DNA of 64,000 nucleotides from Nitrospira sp. (GCA_016788885.1 JAEURX010000006.1:1-64000), one strand, 5' to 3'; counted from the stretch's first letter, positions 1-7,971 are shown. Notes: a model not told the origin generated them from the letters alone. Made by a program: numbers and translations.

Positions 1-111
1 AGGGCCGATGTGTTTGATTACATCGAGCGCTTTTATAATCCGCGACGGCGGCACTCCACGTTAGGATATCTCAGTCCAATGGAGTTCGAACGACAAGCGA
101 CAGAAGCGTAG
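1..111 (+). CDS. IS3-family transposase OrfB, C-terminal end (partial)
   Basis: Frame 1 is open from base 1 to a TAG at 109-111 and gives 36 residues ending the integrase-fold transposase. The run YNPRRRHSTLGYLSP is the signature of the C-terminus of IS3/IS150-group OrfB proteins (rve-type DDE transposases). The catalytic D, D and E lie upstream; only the segment after the final Glu helix is visible. The protein would cut and join the element ends as a circular intermediate is formed and reinserted. Whether the copy is intact cannot be told from here. Confidence 0.85.
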   Translation, partial: RADVFDYIERFYNPRRRHSTLGYLSPMEFERQATEA

Positions 112-141
112 AAGGGTGTCAACGAAACCGGCAGCAGGCCA
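1..141 (+). mobile_element. Right end of an IS3-family insertion sequence
   Basis: The window opens inside an IS3-type element. The last 36 codons of its transposase are followed by about 30 bases that look like the right terminal repeat (from about 115) and end in CA at 140-141, the terminal dinucleotide usual for this family. The body and left end lie outside the window, so neither element length nor target duplication can be checked. The base after 141 continues directly into the body of a PIN-domain gene, so the element appears to have inserted into or recombined with that gene. The exact end is inferred. Confidence 0.75.
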
Positions 142-489
142 ACATGCCGCCGCGTGCTGATCCGAGTGGCCGAATCCCACCGTGGACTCTACTGCGGAAA
201 GATCATTGGTGAGTATCTTGAGAAGTTGGTCGATCTCAGTCATCCCTCAGAACGGGTTCAGAAAATGATCACCTACATTATGGGTGCCTTCACAAGGGTT
301 GACATAACCACGACAGCAGCTGCTGTACCTCCCTCCGACTTGGACGATGAAATATTTATTCTCTGTGCAATAGATGGTGAAGCCCACTACCTTGTCTCGG
401 AGGACAAGTCGTTGTTAGAGCTGAAAGATCGGTATACACAACCAATCATTGGTGGGAGCGAAGAAATGGCGAAGGTCCTTGGCGTCTAA
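142..489 (+). pseudogene. PIN-domain protein (VapC-like, COG1569 type), 5' end lost at the IS junction
   Basis: The reading frame continues from the IS end, with a possible GTG at 154, to TAA at 489. It encodes about 111 residues with the C-terminal half of a PIN-fold nuclease: the acidic motif DLDDEIFILCA followed by YLVSEDKSLLEL, which carry the later metal-binding acids. Intact members start with a strand ending in DTN (first catalytic Asp), which is absent here. That part would be upstream of the IS end. Full-length relatives are putative toxins of toxin-antitoxin pairs that cleave RNA; without the first Asp this copy is probably inactive. No antitoxin gene is visible in the window. Confidence 0.7.
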
Positions 490-546
490 TGGCTAGACTC
501 TTGCCCGCCTTTGATTTCCAATTCTCACAGCTGATGCGAGGAATCA

Positions 547-1539
547 ATGCCCCCTTCAAATGCCTTCATTCTGAGACAATCCCCTGGAGGGATCCGTGCC
601 CTGGAGATCATATCGCTCCCACGAAATGTCATTGTCAATGGTTGGTCCGATGCAAGAGATCTGATTGGGGAGAATGACTATTCAAAATTTCGCGAGATAG
701 TCAGTGAAAGTTGTTATTCCGGAGAGAAGAATCTTAGGAAATCCGGATACGGGGCAAGTACGATGTGGCGATTCCTAAACGAGATGCACGAAGGCGATTG
801 GGTTGTAGTCCCTGATAAGAATGGGACTTTTTATCTCGCCGAGGTCTCGGGTGCCCCTTTTTATGATGATTCCGAACAAGCTCACAAAACTGACACTTGC
901 TACCGTAGGCCGGTTAAGTGGTTAAACGACAAGAAACCAATCCGCCGAGATTTTGCCCGCTCAGGCTTAATCTCTCGTATGAAAACTCAACAAACGTCCG
1001 CTTACGCACATGATTTGATCGAGGAGATCGTTGAGGCTCTAGAGCTCGCTTCAAAGGCAGAGAGTGTTGACCCGGAGAATTTGTTCAAAAAGGAATTGCG
1101 GCAAAAAATGAGCCAAGCCGTCCTGAAAGAAATTCACTCAGGGTACATGGATGAAAGACGGTTCGAGCGGCTTGTTCAGACATTGCTGAAAGCGATCGGT
1201 GCTTCGCGCGCCGAGCTAGTGCCGAGGTTACATGATAAGGGCGTCGATATTCTGTCTGAGTTTCCTCTCGGTCCTATGCAGATTCGAGTTGGCATACAGG
1301 TCAAATGGCATCAAGGCCAGACGACCAGTGAGTATGTGGATCAGCTAGCTGGTGGGTTAGAGGCTGAGAATCTTACAGTAGGATGGCTAGTATCGTCGGG
1401 CAGTTTTGCCGAGGATTGTCACGCATTGTCGGAAAAACTATTTCTGGAGAAGGGAATACAAATAAACCTTATGGATGGCGAACAAATAGCCATGACCATC
1501 ATAGACAATGGGTTGCAGACATTTCTCACAAAAGGCTAG
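547..1539 (+). CDS. Mrr-type restriction endonuclease with N-terminal PUA/EVE-like domain
   Basis: This is a 330-residue protein with a GAGG ribosome site 6 bases before the ATG. Residues about 1-150 resemble the beta-rich PUA/EVE-like module found ahead of Mrr nucleases (GDWVVVPDK, then RRPVKWL). Such modules may read modified bases. Residues about 190-330 are a Mrr_cat nuclease: FERLVQTLLKAIG, then GVDIL with the metal-binding Asp and IQVKWHQG with the Q-x-K catalytic pair. Mrr-like enzymes typically cut DNA with foreign methylation. There is no methyltransferase partner here, as expected for a type IV enzyme. It lies beside the IS and the broken PIN gene and has lower GC than the core genes, which suggests transfer. 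Substrate specificity is unknown. Confidence 0.8.
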   Translation: MPPSNAFILRQSPGGIRALEIISLPRNVIVNGWSDARDLIGENDYSKFREIVSESCYSGEKNLRKSGYGASTMWRFLNEMHEGDWVVVPDKNGTFYLAEVSGAPFYDDSEQAHKTDTCYRRPVKWLNDKKPIRRDFARSGLISRMKTQQTSAYAHDLIEEIVEALELASKAESVDPENLFKKELRQKMSQAVLKEIHSGYMDERRFERLVQTLLKAIGASRAELVPRLHDKGVDILSEFPLGPMQIRVGIQVKWHQGQTTSEYVDQLAGGLEAENLTVGWLVSSGSFAEDCHALSEKLFLEKGIQINLMDGEQIAMTIIDNGLQTFLTKG

Positions 1540-1700
1540 GTCGCTCCGTATCTAATGACAAGCTAGCTTCCAGGCATTCACAAGCCGAATCTGTTGTATA
1601 CGTTGTGCATCTGAATCGACTCGGACTTACGGTTAGTGCGGCCAAAAGCGATAAATCTGTCGAGGGTGAGAAAAAATGCTCACAGGGAAGGAAAGCAAGC

Positions 1701-1913
1701 ATGCCTCAGGGACGACCAAGCAAGTGGGCAAGTGTTGATATCAAGCAAACCATTTGGCTCGACAAGACTGGTATCTCGATTGTTGTATGGGGAAAAAGAA
1801 AAACAAAGCGTCAGGGAACACTTGTGGTCTCGATTGGTGGGCTTCGTTGGTATCCGTACAAGGGGAAGAAACCTTCAAAGCTTATCAAATGGGATAGACT
1901 GAATGCTGATTAA
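1701..1913 (+). CDS. Small basic hypothetical protein
   Basis: An ATG with a GGGAAGG ribosome site about 10 bases upstream opens 70 codons. The product is rich in Lys, Arg and Trp and carries the patterned run GTLVVSIGGLRWYPYKGKKP. I recognise no named domain. The alternation of hydrophobic and aromatic residues suggests a small beta-structured protein. A longer in-frame extension upstream overlaps the restriction gene and looks non-coding, so this start is preferred. It lies in the accessory edge next to the endonuclease, 161 bases after its stop. Confidence 0.5.
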   Translation: MPQGRPSKWASVDIKQTIWLDKTGISIVVWGKRKTKRQGTLVVSIGGLRWYPYKGKKPSKLIKWDRLNAD

Positions 1914-2132
1914 GGGAGGCAGGAGGTCTCACTATATCTTTCGACTTTCCTTACCAAAGGCTTCTATATTTGCCCTGCCTCCGACAGCACTTAACCCATC
2001 GGCGGCGGTCTTCGGCCAAGGAAGGGTTGACCAGATAGACAGCGGCTTGGGTTTAGACAAGGATGTAAGATCTCTGGGGAATAGCTTTGAACGATGGGCC
2101 TACCATTGATGCGTTATTAGGAGGATAACTGC

Positions 2133-2324
2133 ATGTCTCCCAACGCATCGGAGTGGCGATACATAGTACTCCCTGCGTCATGCGAGAAATGCGGGAGGAA
2201 TTATTCCCGAGCAGATTTTGAGAGTAAACATGTGGACTCCGAGACACGACTACTCGATGTGGTATATCGCACATGGTGCAAGAGTTGCGAGAGCGTGCTT
2301 ATGGATGAAAGTGAGGAAGTATAG
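2133..2324 (+). CDS. Small zinc-ribbon protein
   Basis: A 63-residue protein with a strong AGGAGGA ribosome site at 2118-2124. Two CxxC pairs, in SCEKCGRN (about residues 16-21) and WCKSCES (about residues 48-52), would bind one zinc ion. No further domain is visible, so nucleic-acid or protein binding is only a guess from the fold. It stands alone between the accessory edge and hflX, on the same strand as both. Confidence 0.6.
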   Translation: MSPNASEWRYIVLPASCEKCGRNYSRADFESKHVDSETRLLDVVYRTWCKSCESVLMDESEEV

Positions 2325-2687
2325 GGTCGTCGCATAGTCATTTCCAAACGGTTTGGAGGACGCGGCGCCCACATTTTTCCCTCAAAGCGACTGTTGCCCA
2401 TGAACTGTCACGGCCTAAAATACAAATTCCCCACGGTCAGCATGCCTCAACGTATCGATACGATGAAGACCTGCCTCGACCACAGGCAGCAGTTGATTGT
2501 CTAACGAGCTAACCCGCTCGCAACGGCCTCTGCCTTGACGGGTTCTCTGTACAAGGCATCTATCCCGGTTGCCACGCATATGATGGCCGGGAGTCTTAGA
2601 GAAGTACTACCACGCGAGCGGTTTTCACACGACATTCCCTGTTACAATGCCGACCCTCACGAAGCCGTGCTCAAGGAAAGGCCTGCA
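2325..2687. other. Intergenic region upstream of hflX
   Basis: About 360 bases without a convincing gene. The hflX frame is open back to 2535, but that stretch has no ribosome site and an atypical composition. A weak promoter-like pair may lie just before hflX: TTTTCA at 2622-2627 and TACAAT at 2643-2648, 15 bases apart. No terminator hairpin was recognised. Confidence 0.4.
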
Positions 2688-4088
2688 ATGTCGAAGCCCG
2701 CACAACCGAATGCCGTGCTTGTGGCGATCCGCACCCCCCGCGTGACTGCGGAGGATGTGGACAGTTCGCTGCAGGAGCTCACCCGTCTGGTGAAGACCCT
2801 CGGGTATAACGTCGTGGGCCGTGTGACGCAAAAGCGGAGTTCGGATCGCTATGCGGCGGTCCTGGGAGAGGGCAAACTCGCCGAGTTGGCCCTCTGGACC
2901 GGTGGGTCCGGGAAAATCGAATCGGCATTTGGTCGCTCGAAGAACAAGGCGGCGGCGAAGGACGAGGCGGATGATTCAGATGTCGAGGAAGAACCAGACG
3001 AGGACGAATCGGACGAAACCATCGAGGCTGCTCCAGGCCCTCACGAACAGGCGCAGATTGTTATCGTAGACTGTGATCTGTCGCCGTCTCAATTGAAAAA
3101 CCTTGAACGTGCGGCCGGCGTGCCGGTGCTGGATCGTACCGGGGTCATCATTGAGATTTTCAGCCGGCACGCGCGCACCCGAGCGGCCCGGCTGCAGGTG
3201 GAGATCGCGCGGCTCAATTATCTCGCGCCGCGGTTGCGGGAAACCGGCGGGGGTAGCGAGCGGCAGGGCGGGGGAGTCGGGGGCAAAGGAGCCGGAGAGA
3301 CGAGTCTGGAACTCGATAAGCGCCGAATCCGCGATCGTACGAAAGAACTCCGGGAGGAATTGGCGGCGATCGGGGACGAGCATCAGACGCGCCGCGCCAG
3401 GCGGGAACACGAATTGACGGTCGCGCTCGTGGGATACACCAATGCCGGGAAATCCTCGCTCATGCGTGCGATGACGGGCAGCGAGGTGCTCGTGGCCGAC
3501 AAGCTATTCGCCACGCTCGATACCACGATCCGGCCCTTGTATCCTGAGACGCGTCCGAAAGTGCTCCTGTCCGATACGGTGGGATTCATCAAGAAGCTCC
3601 CGCATGACCTGGTGGCGTCGTTCAAGTCGACACTGGATGAAGCGGCCAGCGCATCGCTCTTGCTGTTCGTCGTCGATGCCTCGGATCCTTCCTTTCGCTC
3701 CCAACTCGACGTCACGCGGAAGGTGTTGGGGGAAGTCGGCGCCACGGATGTCCCCAGCTTGCTGGTGTTGAATAAGCGAGATCGTCTAGGGACGAATGAA
3801 CTCGCGGCACTCAAGGCGGAATATCCCGACGCGGTCATACTGTCCACGAGAAACAAAGACGATCTGCAGGCGCTCCGCGAGCGCATCATGGGCTACTTTG
3901 AGAGCGATATGCTCGACGAGGAATTACGCATTCCGTTTACCGCTCAGAAGCTCGTTGCGGAGATCCGCGCCCGGATGCGAATCCTGTCCGAAGAATATGA
4001 TGCCGAGGGGCTCACGCTACGGGTGCGATCAACTCCTGAGAACCTGACTGCGATCAAACAGAAGCTCGCGCACATTCCGAAACTGTAG
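2688..4088 (+). CDS. hflX: GTPase HflX
   Basis: A ribosome-associated GTPase of 466 residues. HflX proteins bind the 50S subunit and split stalled or heat-damaged 70S ribosomes. The HflX N-terminal domain is followed by a Gly-rich linker (RETGGGSERQGGG), then the G domain with G1 GYTNAGKS at residues 249-256, DTVGF (G3, about 296) and NKRD (G4, about 361). The ATG at 2688 is chosen because AAGGAAAG lies 7 bases upstream; the frame opens earlier, at 2535, without such a site. An unusual acidic insert of about 27 residues (roughly 91-117, mostly Asp and Glu) interrupts the N-terminal domain. Identity is secure from motifs and domain order. Confidence 0.95.
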   Translation: MSKPAQPNAVLVAIRTPRVTAEDVDSSLQELTRLVKTLGYNVVGRVTQKRSSDRYAAVLGEGKLAELALWTGGSGKIESAFGRSKNKAAAKDEADDSDVEEEPDEDESDETIEAAPGPHEQAQIVIVDCDLSPSQLKNLERAAGVPVLDRTGVIIEIFSRHARTRAARLQVEIARLNYLAPRLRETGGGSERQGGGVGGKGAGETSLELDKRRIRDRTKELREELAAIGDEHQTRRARREHELTVALVGYTNAGKSSLMRAMTGSEVLVADKLFATLDTTIRPLYPETRPKVLLSDTVGFIKKLPHDLVASFKSTLDEAASASLLLFVVDASDPSFRSQLDVTRKVLGEVGATDVPSLLVLNKRDRLGTNELAALKAEYPDAVILSTRNKDDLQALRERIMGYFESDMLDEELRIPFTAQKLVAEIRARMRILSEEYDAEGLTLRVRSTPENLTAIKQKLAHIPKL

Positions 4089-4409
4089 CATTCATCACAT
4101 CTACCTTCTCCCGCTCATGGCTTGCGGTCTGCCGCCGGACGTGAGACCTTAGCGGAGGACGATCATCATTTCTGGCACCATCCCGCAGCCCGAGCCTCAA
4201 TATATTCTGTTTATTCATGTATCTACTCGGCGCATCGTAAATAACGCCCATGCTTCGGTCGCTTGTTGGTCCCCATCCATCGACGCCCACCTGGAACCTA
4301 TCTCGCGATGATCAATGATGCCAGGCAGCACGATCCCTTCTATTCAATTCAATGTCTGCAAAAGCGGTTCGCTGGCGTTCTCAAGTTGAATTGGCTAGAA
4401 TCGTCTCCA
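4089..4409. other. Intergenic region holding the left 17-bp direct repeat
   Basis: About 320 bases between hflX and the DUF4160 gene. It contains the first copy of GACGTGAGACCTTAGCG. The frame of the downstream gene is open back to 4263, but without a ribosome site or recognisable protein. Nothing else is seen. Confidence 0.5.
4138..4154 (+). repeat. 17-bp direct repeat, left copy
   Basis: GACGTGAGACCTTAGCG occurs here and again at 5018-5034, exact and in the same orientation, 880 bases apart. The two copies bracket the DUF4160/DUF2442 gene pair with little other similarity nearby. Such flanking repeats can mark the ends of an inserted cassette or a recombination product; no integrase is present. 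Confidence 0.7.
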
Positions 4410-4760
4410 ATGCCTGAGCTCTGTCGGTTCTTCGGTATAATCATCACGATGTACTACGACGATCATGCACCGCCTCATTTCCACGTTCGTTACAGCGATT
4501 ACAAGGCAATCATGGGCATCGATTCGCTGATGCTGTTGGATGGATACCTGCCCCCACGGGCGCTTGGACTAGTTGCGGAGTGGGGTGCCTTACATCGGGA
4601 CGAGTTGCGGGAAGATTGGTCACTAGCCGAGCAGCGAGCGCCGCTGAAAAAGATTAGACCGCTGGAGTACGCATCATGCTCAAAGATCTTGTCGAAGCCA
4701 CAGCACTTGACGGGTATCGGGTACGGCTGCGGTTCGAAGATGGCGTTGAGGGCGAGTTAG
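4410..4760 (+). CDS. DUF4160 domain protein
   Basis: From the ATG at 4410 the product starts MPELCRFFGIIITMYYDDH and continues APPHFHVRY, the hallmark of DUF4160. About 80 residues cover the domain. The frame then runs on for about 35 further residues, overlapping the next gene by 85 bases, which is longer than I would expect for this family. No strong ribosome site is visible. DUF4160 genes are commonly followed by DUF2442 genes, as here; the pair is often discussed as toxin-antitoxin-like, but no function is established from sequence. Confidence 0.75.
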   Translation: MPELCRFFGIIITMYYDDHAPPHFHVRYSDYKAIMGIDSLMLLDGYLPPRALGLVAEWGALHRDELREDWSLAEQRAPLKKIRPLEYASCSKILSKPQHLTGIGYGCGSKMALRAS

Positions 4761-4954
4761 ACTTGGCCACGATCATCCGGTTTGAGGGTGTCTTTGCACC
4801 CCTGCAGGACCTCGTCCGCTTTCGAGAGTTGTCAGTCGATCCAGCACTCGGGACCATTTATTGGCCCAATGGAGCAGATCTCGACCCTGTCGTGCTGTAC
4901 GCGCGGCTCACAGGAACCTCTCTCCCCACATACGCGATCAAATCGGCTCGTTGA
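4676..4954 (+). CDS. DUF2442 domain protein
   Basis: A 92-residue protein matching the DUF2442 pattern: an initial LVEAT-like strand, YRVRLRFEDGVEGELDL, then FRELSVDPALGTIYWPNGADLDP near the middle. It overlaps the preceding DUF4160 gene, consistent with translational coupling. Members are small single-domain proteins typically encoded beside DUF4160. Function is unknown; an antitoxin or DNA-binding role is conjecture. Confidence 0.8.
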   Translation: MLKDLVEATALDGYRVRLRFEDGVEGELDLATIIRFEGVFAPLQDLVRFRELSVDPALGTIYWPNGADLDPVVLYARLTGTSLPTYAIKSAR

Positions 4955-5017
4955 GCGCGTGGCTGTAATAGTCAGCTCCTCGTATCTCTCCTCGCCACGT
5001 CTTGGGATCAAGCGGTA

Positions 5018-5034
5018 GACGTGAGACCTTAGCG
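5018..5034 (+). repeat. 17-bp direct repeat, right copy
   Basis: Second exact copy of GACGTGAGACCTTAGCG, lying 63 bases after the DUF2442 stop and 20 bases before the DUF2252 start codon. See the left copy at 4138-4154. Confidence 0.7.
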
Positions 5035-5054
5035 CGACTCAACCGATTGCACAG

Positions 5055-6140
5055 ATGAACATTCTCCAAGCAACTCAGGCCTATGAGCGATGGTCGGCGC
5101 GGCAGGTGCCGTTTGTACCGGCGGATCTGCAGCTGAAGCACAGGTTGATGGCGCAGAGTGCCTTCTCATTTTTTCGAGCCACCTGTTACCGCTGGATGCA
5201 GGTCTGGTCGGAGGTCTGTGCCGACCTCGCCACGGCGCCGGTGCTGCGGGCGGTCGCGGATCTGCATGTCGAGAATTTCGGCACATGGCGCGACAGCGAC
5301 GGCCGGCTGATCTGGGGTATCAATGATTTTGACGAGGCCTGCGTGTTTCCTTACACGAGCGACTTGGTTCGCCTAGTGGTCAGTGCCAAGCTTGCGGGTC
5401 GGGCGGAACACCTCGCGGTCAAGTTGGACGAGGCTTGCGAGGCGATCCTGACCGGCTACCGCGAAGGCCTGCGGGCTGGTGGCCGGCCGTTCGTGTTGTC
5501 GGAACAGCATACCTGGTTGCGCGAGATTGCGACGAACTCGCTGCGCGATCCGGTGAAGTTCTGGGCGAAAATGGAGGCCCTGCCGATGGTTCAGGGCACG
5601 GTGTCTCACGACGTGACAAACGCCATTGAACAGGTGATGCCGGAGGCAAACCTCTCGTATGGCTTTCGTCGTCGTCGGTCGGGTTTGGGCAGTCTGGGAC
5701 GGCCGCGATTCGTGGCGCTGGCCGAGTGGCGCGGCGGGAAGGTGGCTCGTGAGGCCAAGCGGCTGGTCGCTTCCGCCGGTTTGTGGGCTCAAGGGCAGAA
5801 GGGCGGTGGCACGCTGCTGTATCAATCGATGTTGGAGCAAGCTGTGCGTTGTCGCGATCCCTTCGTGCGAATGGACGGCTACTGGCTGCTTCGGCGGCTG
5901 TCGCCCTATTGCTCGCGCATTGAACTGACGGCGTTGCCGAGGAAACGAGACGAGGGCAAGTTGCTGTATGCCATGGGCTGGGAAACGGCGAATGTGCATC
6001 TCGCCAGTGGGACGATCATCCCGGCTGTGCAGCGCGATCTGGCCGCGCGAAAATCCACGTGGTTGCGGAAGGCGGCGAAGGCGATGACGAAGGCGATCCT
6101 GGCGGATTGGAACGACTGGGCGGAGCACCATGCCGGATAA
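5055..6140 (+). CDS. DUF2252 family kinase-fold protein
   Basis: A 361-residue protein with the DUF2252 signature DLHVENF (residues 69-75), then NDFDE (90-94). In the aminoglycoside-phosphotransferase/protein-kinase-like fold these correspond to the catalytic-loop (H...N) and metal-binding (DFD) motifs, so small-molecule or protein phosphorylation is plausible. No substrate is known. Its 3' end overlaps the next gene, a cysteine phosphatase, by 11 bases, implying coupled translation and perhaps opposing activities. The segment GFRRRRSGLGSLGRPRFVAL is typical of the family's central part. Confidence 0.8.
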   Translation: MNILQATQAYERWSARQVPFVPADLQLKHRLMAQSAFSFFRATCYRWMQVWSEVCADLATAPVLRAVADLHVENFGTWRDSDGRLIWGINDFDEACVFPYTSDLVRLVVSAKLAGRAEHLAVKLDEACEAILTGYREGLRAGGRPFVLSEQHTWLREIATNSLRDPVKFWAKMEALPMVQGTVSHDVTNAIEQVMPEANLSYGFRRRRSGLGSLGRPRFVALAEWRGGKVAREAKRLVASAGLWAQGQKGGGTLLYQSMLEQAVRCRDPFVRMDGYWLLRRLSPYCSRIELTALPRKRDEGKLLYAMGWETANVHLASGTIIPAVQRDLAARKSTWLRKAAKAMTKAILADWNDWAEHHAG

Positions 6141-6636
6141 CACACCACGCGCGCAGCAGAACGGGACGCCGCTGACGGCATACCCGCTCAATCTTCCCGG
6201 CCGGATCTACGGCAGCGCGATGCCGTTCGGCCTCTACGATCCTGAAGGCACATTGCTGCCGGAGTGGCGAGCCGCCGCCATCCACAGCGTGGTCCTGTTG
6301 GCCGAGCTTGATGAATGCCGGGAGAAAGCGGGGAGGGATCTGCCGGCGCTCTATCGCGCGGAAGGCCTCTCGGTGCTCTCGCTGCCGATTCCCAACTACG
6401 GCGTTCCGGTCGATGGCCGCGTATCCGACGTCATCACAGAGGCGCGGAAGCAGGCCGAACAGGGGCGCAATCTTCTCATCCACTGTTCCGCCGGACTCGG
6501 ACGGACGGCACTCTTTGCGACGTTGCTGGCCCGATCGGTCTTAGGGCTGTCCGGACCGGACGCCCTGGCCTGGCTGGGCCGCCATCAACCGGGCGCGCTT
6601 CTCACGCCAGCGCAGATCATGCTGATCATGGAGTGA
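6130..6636 (+). CDS. Dual-specificity/tyrosine phosphatase-like protein
   Basis: A 168-residue protein with the P-loop HCSAGLGRT: His118, nucleophile Cys119 and Arg125 match HCx5R. An Asp-rich stretch before it could supply the general acid, but I cannot assign that residue with confidence. The size fits a minimal cyclin-dependent-kinase-inhibitor-3-like or dual-specificity fold. It has no signal peptide, so it is probably cytoplasmic. It starts inside the end of the DUF2252 gene, and the two are likely one operon. Substrates could be phosphoprotein, nucleotide or inositol-type; sequence does not decide. Confidence 0.8.
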   Translation: MPDNTPRAQQNGTPLTAYPLNLPGRIYGSAMPFGLYDPEGTLLPEWRAAAIHSVVLLAELDECREKAGRDLPALYRAEGLSVLSLPIPNYGVPVDGRVSDVITEARKQAEQGRNLLIHCSAGLGRTALFATLLARSVLGLSGPDALAWLGRHQPGALLTPAQIMLIME

Positions 6637-6662
6637 TCCGTCAGGATCGTCGCTGTCGTCCC

Positions 6663-7211
6663 TCATTTTTTCACCGCATAACTGTCGACCGTCTCTCGAA
6701 TTTTGACCCACTTGTCCCAGCCGTAACTTCTGGCCGTGCTTCTGATCGCGTCCTTCGCGGTCTCGAGGACGTTCTTCACCTGCGCCCGATCCATCGTGGC
6801 GGCATGGTGCACGATGATCTGGAGGGTTTGCGGATCGGCGAGGACGATGTCGAGTGAATAGGGACGGTCGGGACTGGCTTCTCGTCGCAAGCCGGCTCTC
6901 ATCACGACGGCCAGCCATTCGCCTTCCGACGGCATGTAGGGTGCGAGCCCTGGACGGGGAGGCGTCGCGGGCGCCTCCGTGGTCGCCACTGCTTCCCTGA
7001 CCGTCTGGCATTGGTTGTCGCTACAGGCCTTGAGGCGCACCCGCCGGTTTTCCAGGCAGCTGTTTTTATCGCCTGCACTGATGGCGTTATCGAGGCATTT
7101 CTGGACTTCTACTTCGGCGGTGTAGAAACAATCCGAACAAGGGCTTTGAGGAAAAACAGGCGGGGTGAAGAAGAGCAGCGCAGACAACGTAAAGAACAAC
7201 CGTCGGGTCAT
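6663..7211 (-). CDS. Secreted Cys-rich hypothetical protein
   Basis: The ATG at 7211 follows a GGGAGG ribosome site and starts a clear signal peptide (MTRRLFFTLSALLFF, cleavage after about residue 21). The mature N-terminus has six Cys within about 50 residues (CSDC, KCLD, SCLEN, ACSDNQC), likely disulfides. A C-terminal domain of about 90 residues follows a Pro/Ala linker. A longer in-frame extension upstream lacks a signal sequence and is rejected. It converges with the phosphatase gene. Family unknown. Confidence 0.65.
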   Translation of the reverse strand: MTRRLFFTLSALLFFTPPVFPQSPCSDCFYTAEVEVQKCLDNAISAGDKNSCLENRRVRLKACSDNQCQTVREAVATTEAPATPPRPGLAPYMPSEGEWLAVVMRAGLRREASPDRPYSLDIVLADPQTLQIIVHHAATMDRAQVKNVLETAKDAIRSTARSYGWDKWVKIRETVDSYAVKK

Positions 7212-7356
7212 GATCGGACCTCCCGTACGCCATCCTCTACGCCACTTGCCGCGGGATTTCAATCCTGTACGCGGGCCGCAGGCCCCGGGCGTTCGTCGAC
7301 GAGGGACCTGCGGGGGCCTGCGGTGTGCGAGATCGGAGATGTGAGCGGAATGCGGG

Positions 7357-7548
7357 TCAGGATTCGGCGGCGACAGCCATCTCGCAATGGTAATTCTCGA
7401 CAATGTCCTGGCCGCGGGTGACCTCGAGAATGCCCATATAGATGATCTGCGCGCGTCGGGACCAGTGGGAGTTCAGCGGAAGGGCACGGAATGCGGCTTC
7501 GGCGGCTTTGTATTCGTCATGGGTGAGGAGACTGTCTTTGGTGTACAT
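7357..7548 (-). CDS. Small hypothetical protein
   Basis: A 63-residue protein starting MYTKDSLLTHDEYKAAEAAF, with GAGGTG a few bases before the ATG. It is mostly helical in appearance, with a Trp-Ser-Arg-Arg turn (NSHWSRRAQIIYMGILEVTR). It is followed at 146 bases by the secreted Cys-rich gene and preceded at 29 bases by another small gene on the same strand, so the three may share a transcript. No family recognised. Confidence 0.55.
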   Translation of the reverse strand: MYTKDSLLTHDEYKAAEAAFRALPLNSHWSRRAQIIYMGILEVTRGQDIVENYHCEMAVAAES

Positions 7549-7577
7549 GGTGCACCTCATCAATGCCGTGCCTCGAC

Positions 7578-7757
7578 TCAGGCCGCTGGGTCGGGCGGCG
7601 ACAGGCGTGTCCATTGGATGTGTCTCCCGATCGCAAGCAGTTCCGACGAGGGTCGTTTCATGAACTCGCGTGCCGACAGCGGCCCGATGTTGTCATGGTC
7701 TCGATCGGGACGCTGCCTGTCAGTGCGACGAATCGGGTGCTGACGTGGCTTGTTCAT
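7578..7757 (-). CDS. Small basic hypothetical protein
   Basis: A 59-residue protein beginning MNKPRQHPIRRTDRQRPDRD, with a strong AGGAGG ribosome site. The N-terminal half is rich in Arg, Pro and Asp and probably unstructured; the C-terminal half could form one helix. It appears to be the first gene of the small minus-strand cluster. No family recognised; gene status rests mainly on the ribosome site. Confidence 0.45.
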   Translation of the reverse strand: MNKPRQHPIRRTDRQRPDRDHDNIGPLSAREFMKRPSSELLAIGRHIQWTRLSPPDPAA

Positions 7758-7914
7758 GGTGGCCTCCTGCGGTGATGACGGGTGAAGCACGTGCCTGTTG
7801 TTGTTCTACCGCGTAGGCGCTGAGGCCACGACTAGCGGAATCCCTGGTCCATTGAGGGCATCGCCCTGGTGTATGAGGTGGTCCTGCTGTTGCACTCTGC
7901 CGGTCGTCCTTCGC

Positions 7915-7943
7915 TTGCACCTGGCCGATTCGCGGGCTAGGAT
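7915..7943 (+). promoter_or_regulatory. Sigma70-type promoter for the MBL-fold gene
   Basis: TTGCAC at 7915-7920 and TAGGAT at 7938-7943 are separated by 17 bases. Transcription would start near 7950, about 10 bases before the TGGAGGG ribosome site of the gene starting at 7972. Confidence 0.5.
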
Positions 7944-7971
7944 GCCGGGTCCATTCTTTCTGGAGGGCATC

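Noticed and set aside
1903-2109. 68-codon frame after the small basic protein gene
   Set aside because: It overlaps the previous gene's end, has no ribosome site and gives no plausible protein pattern.
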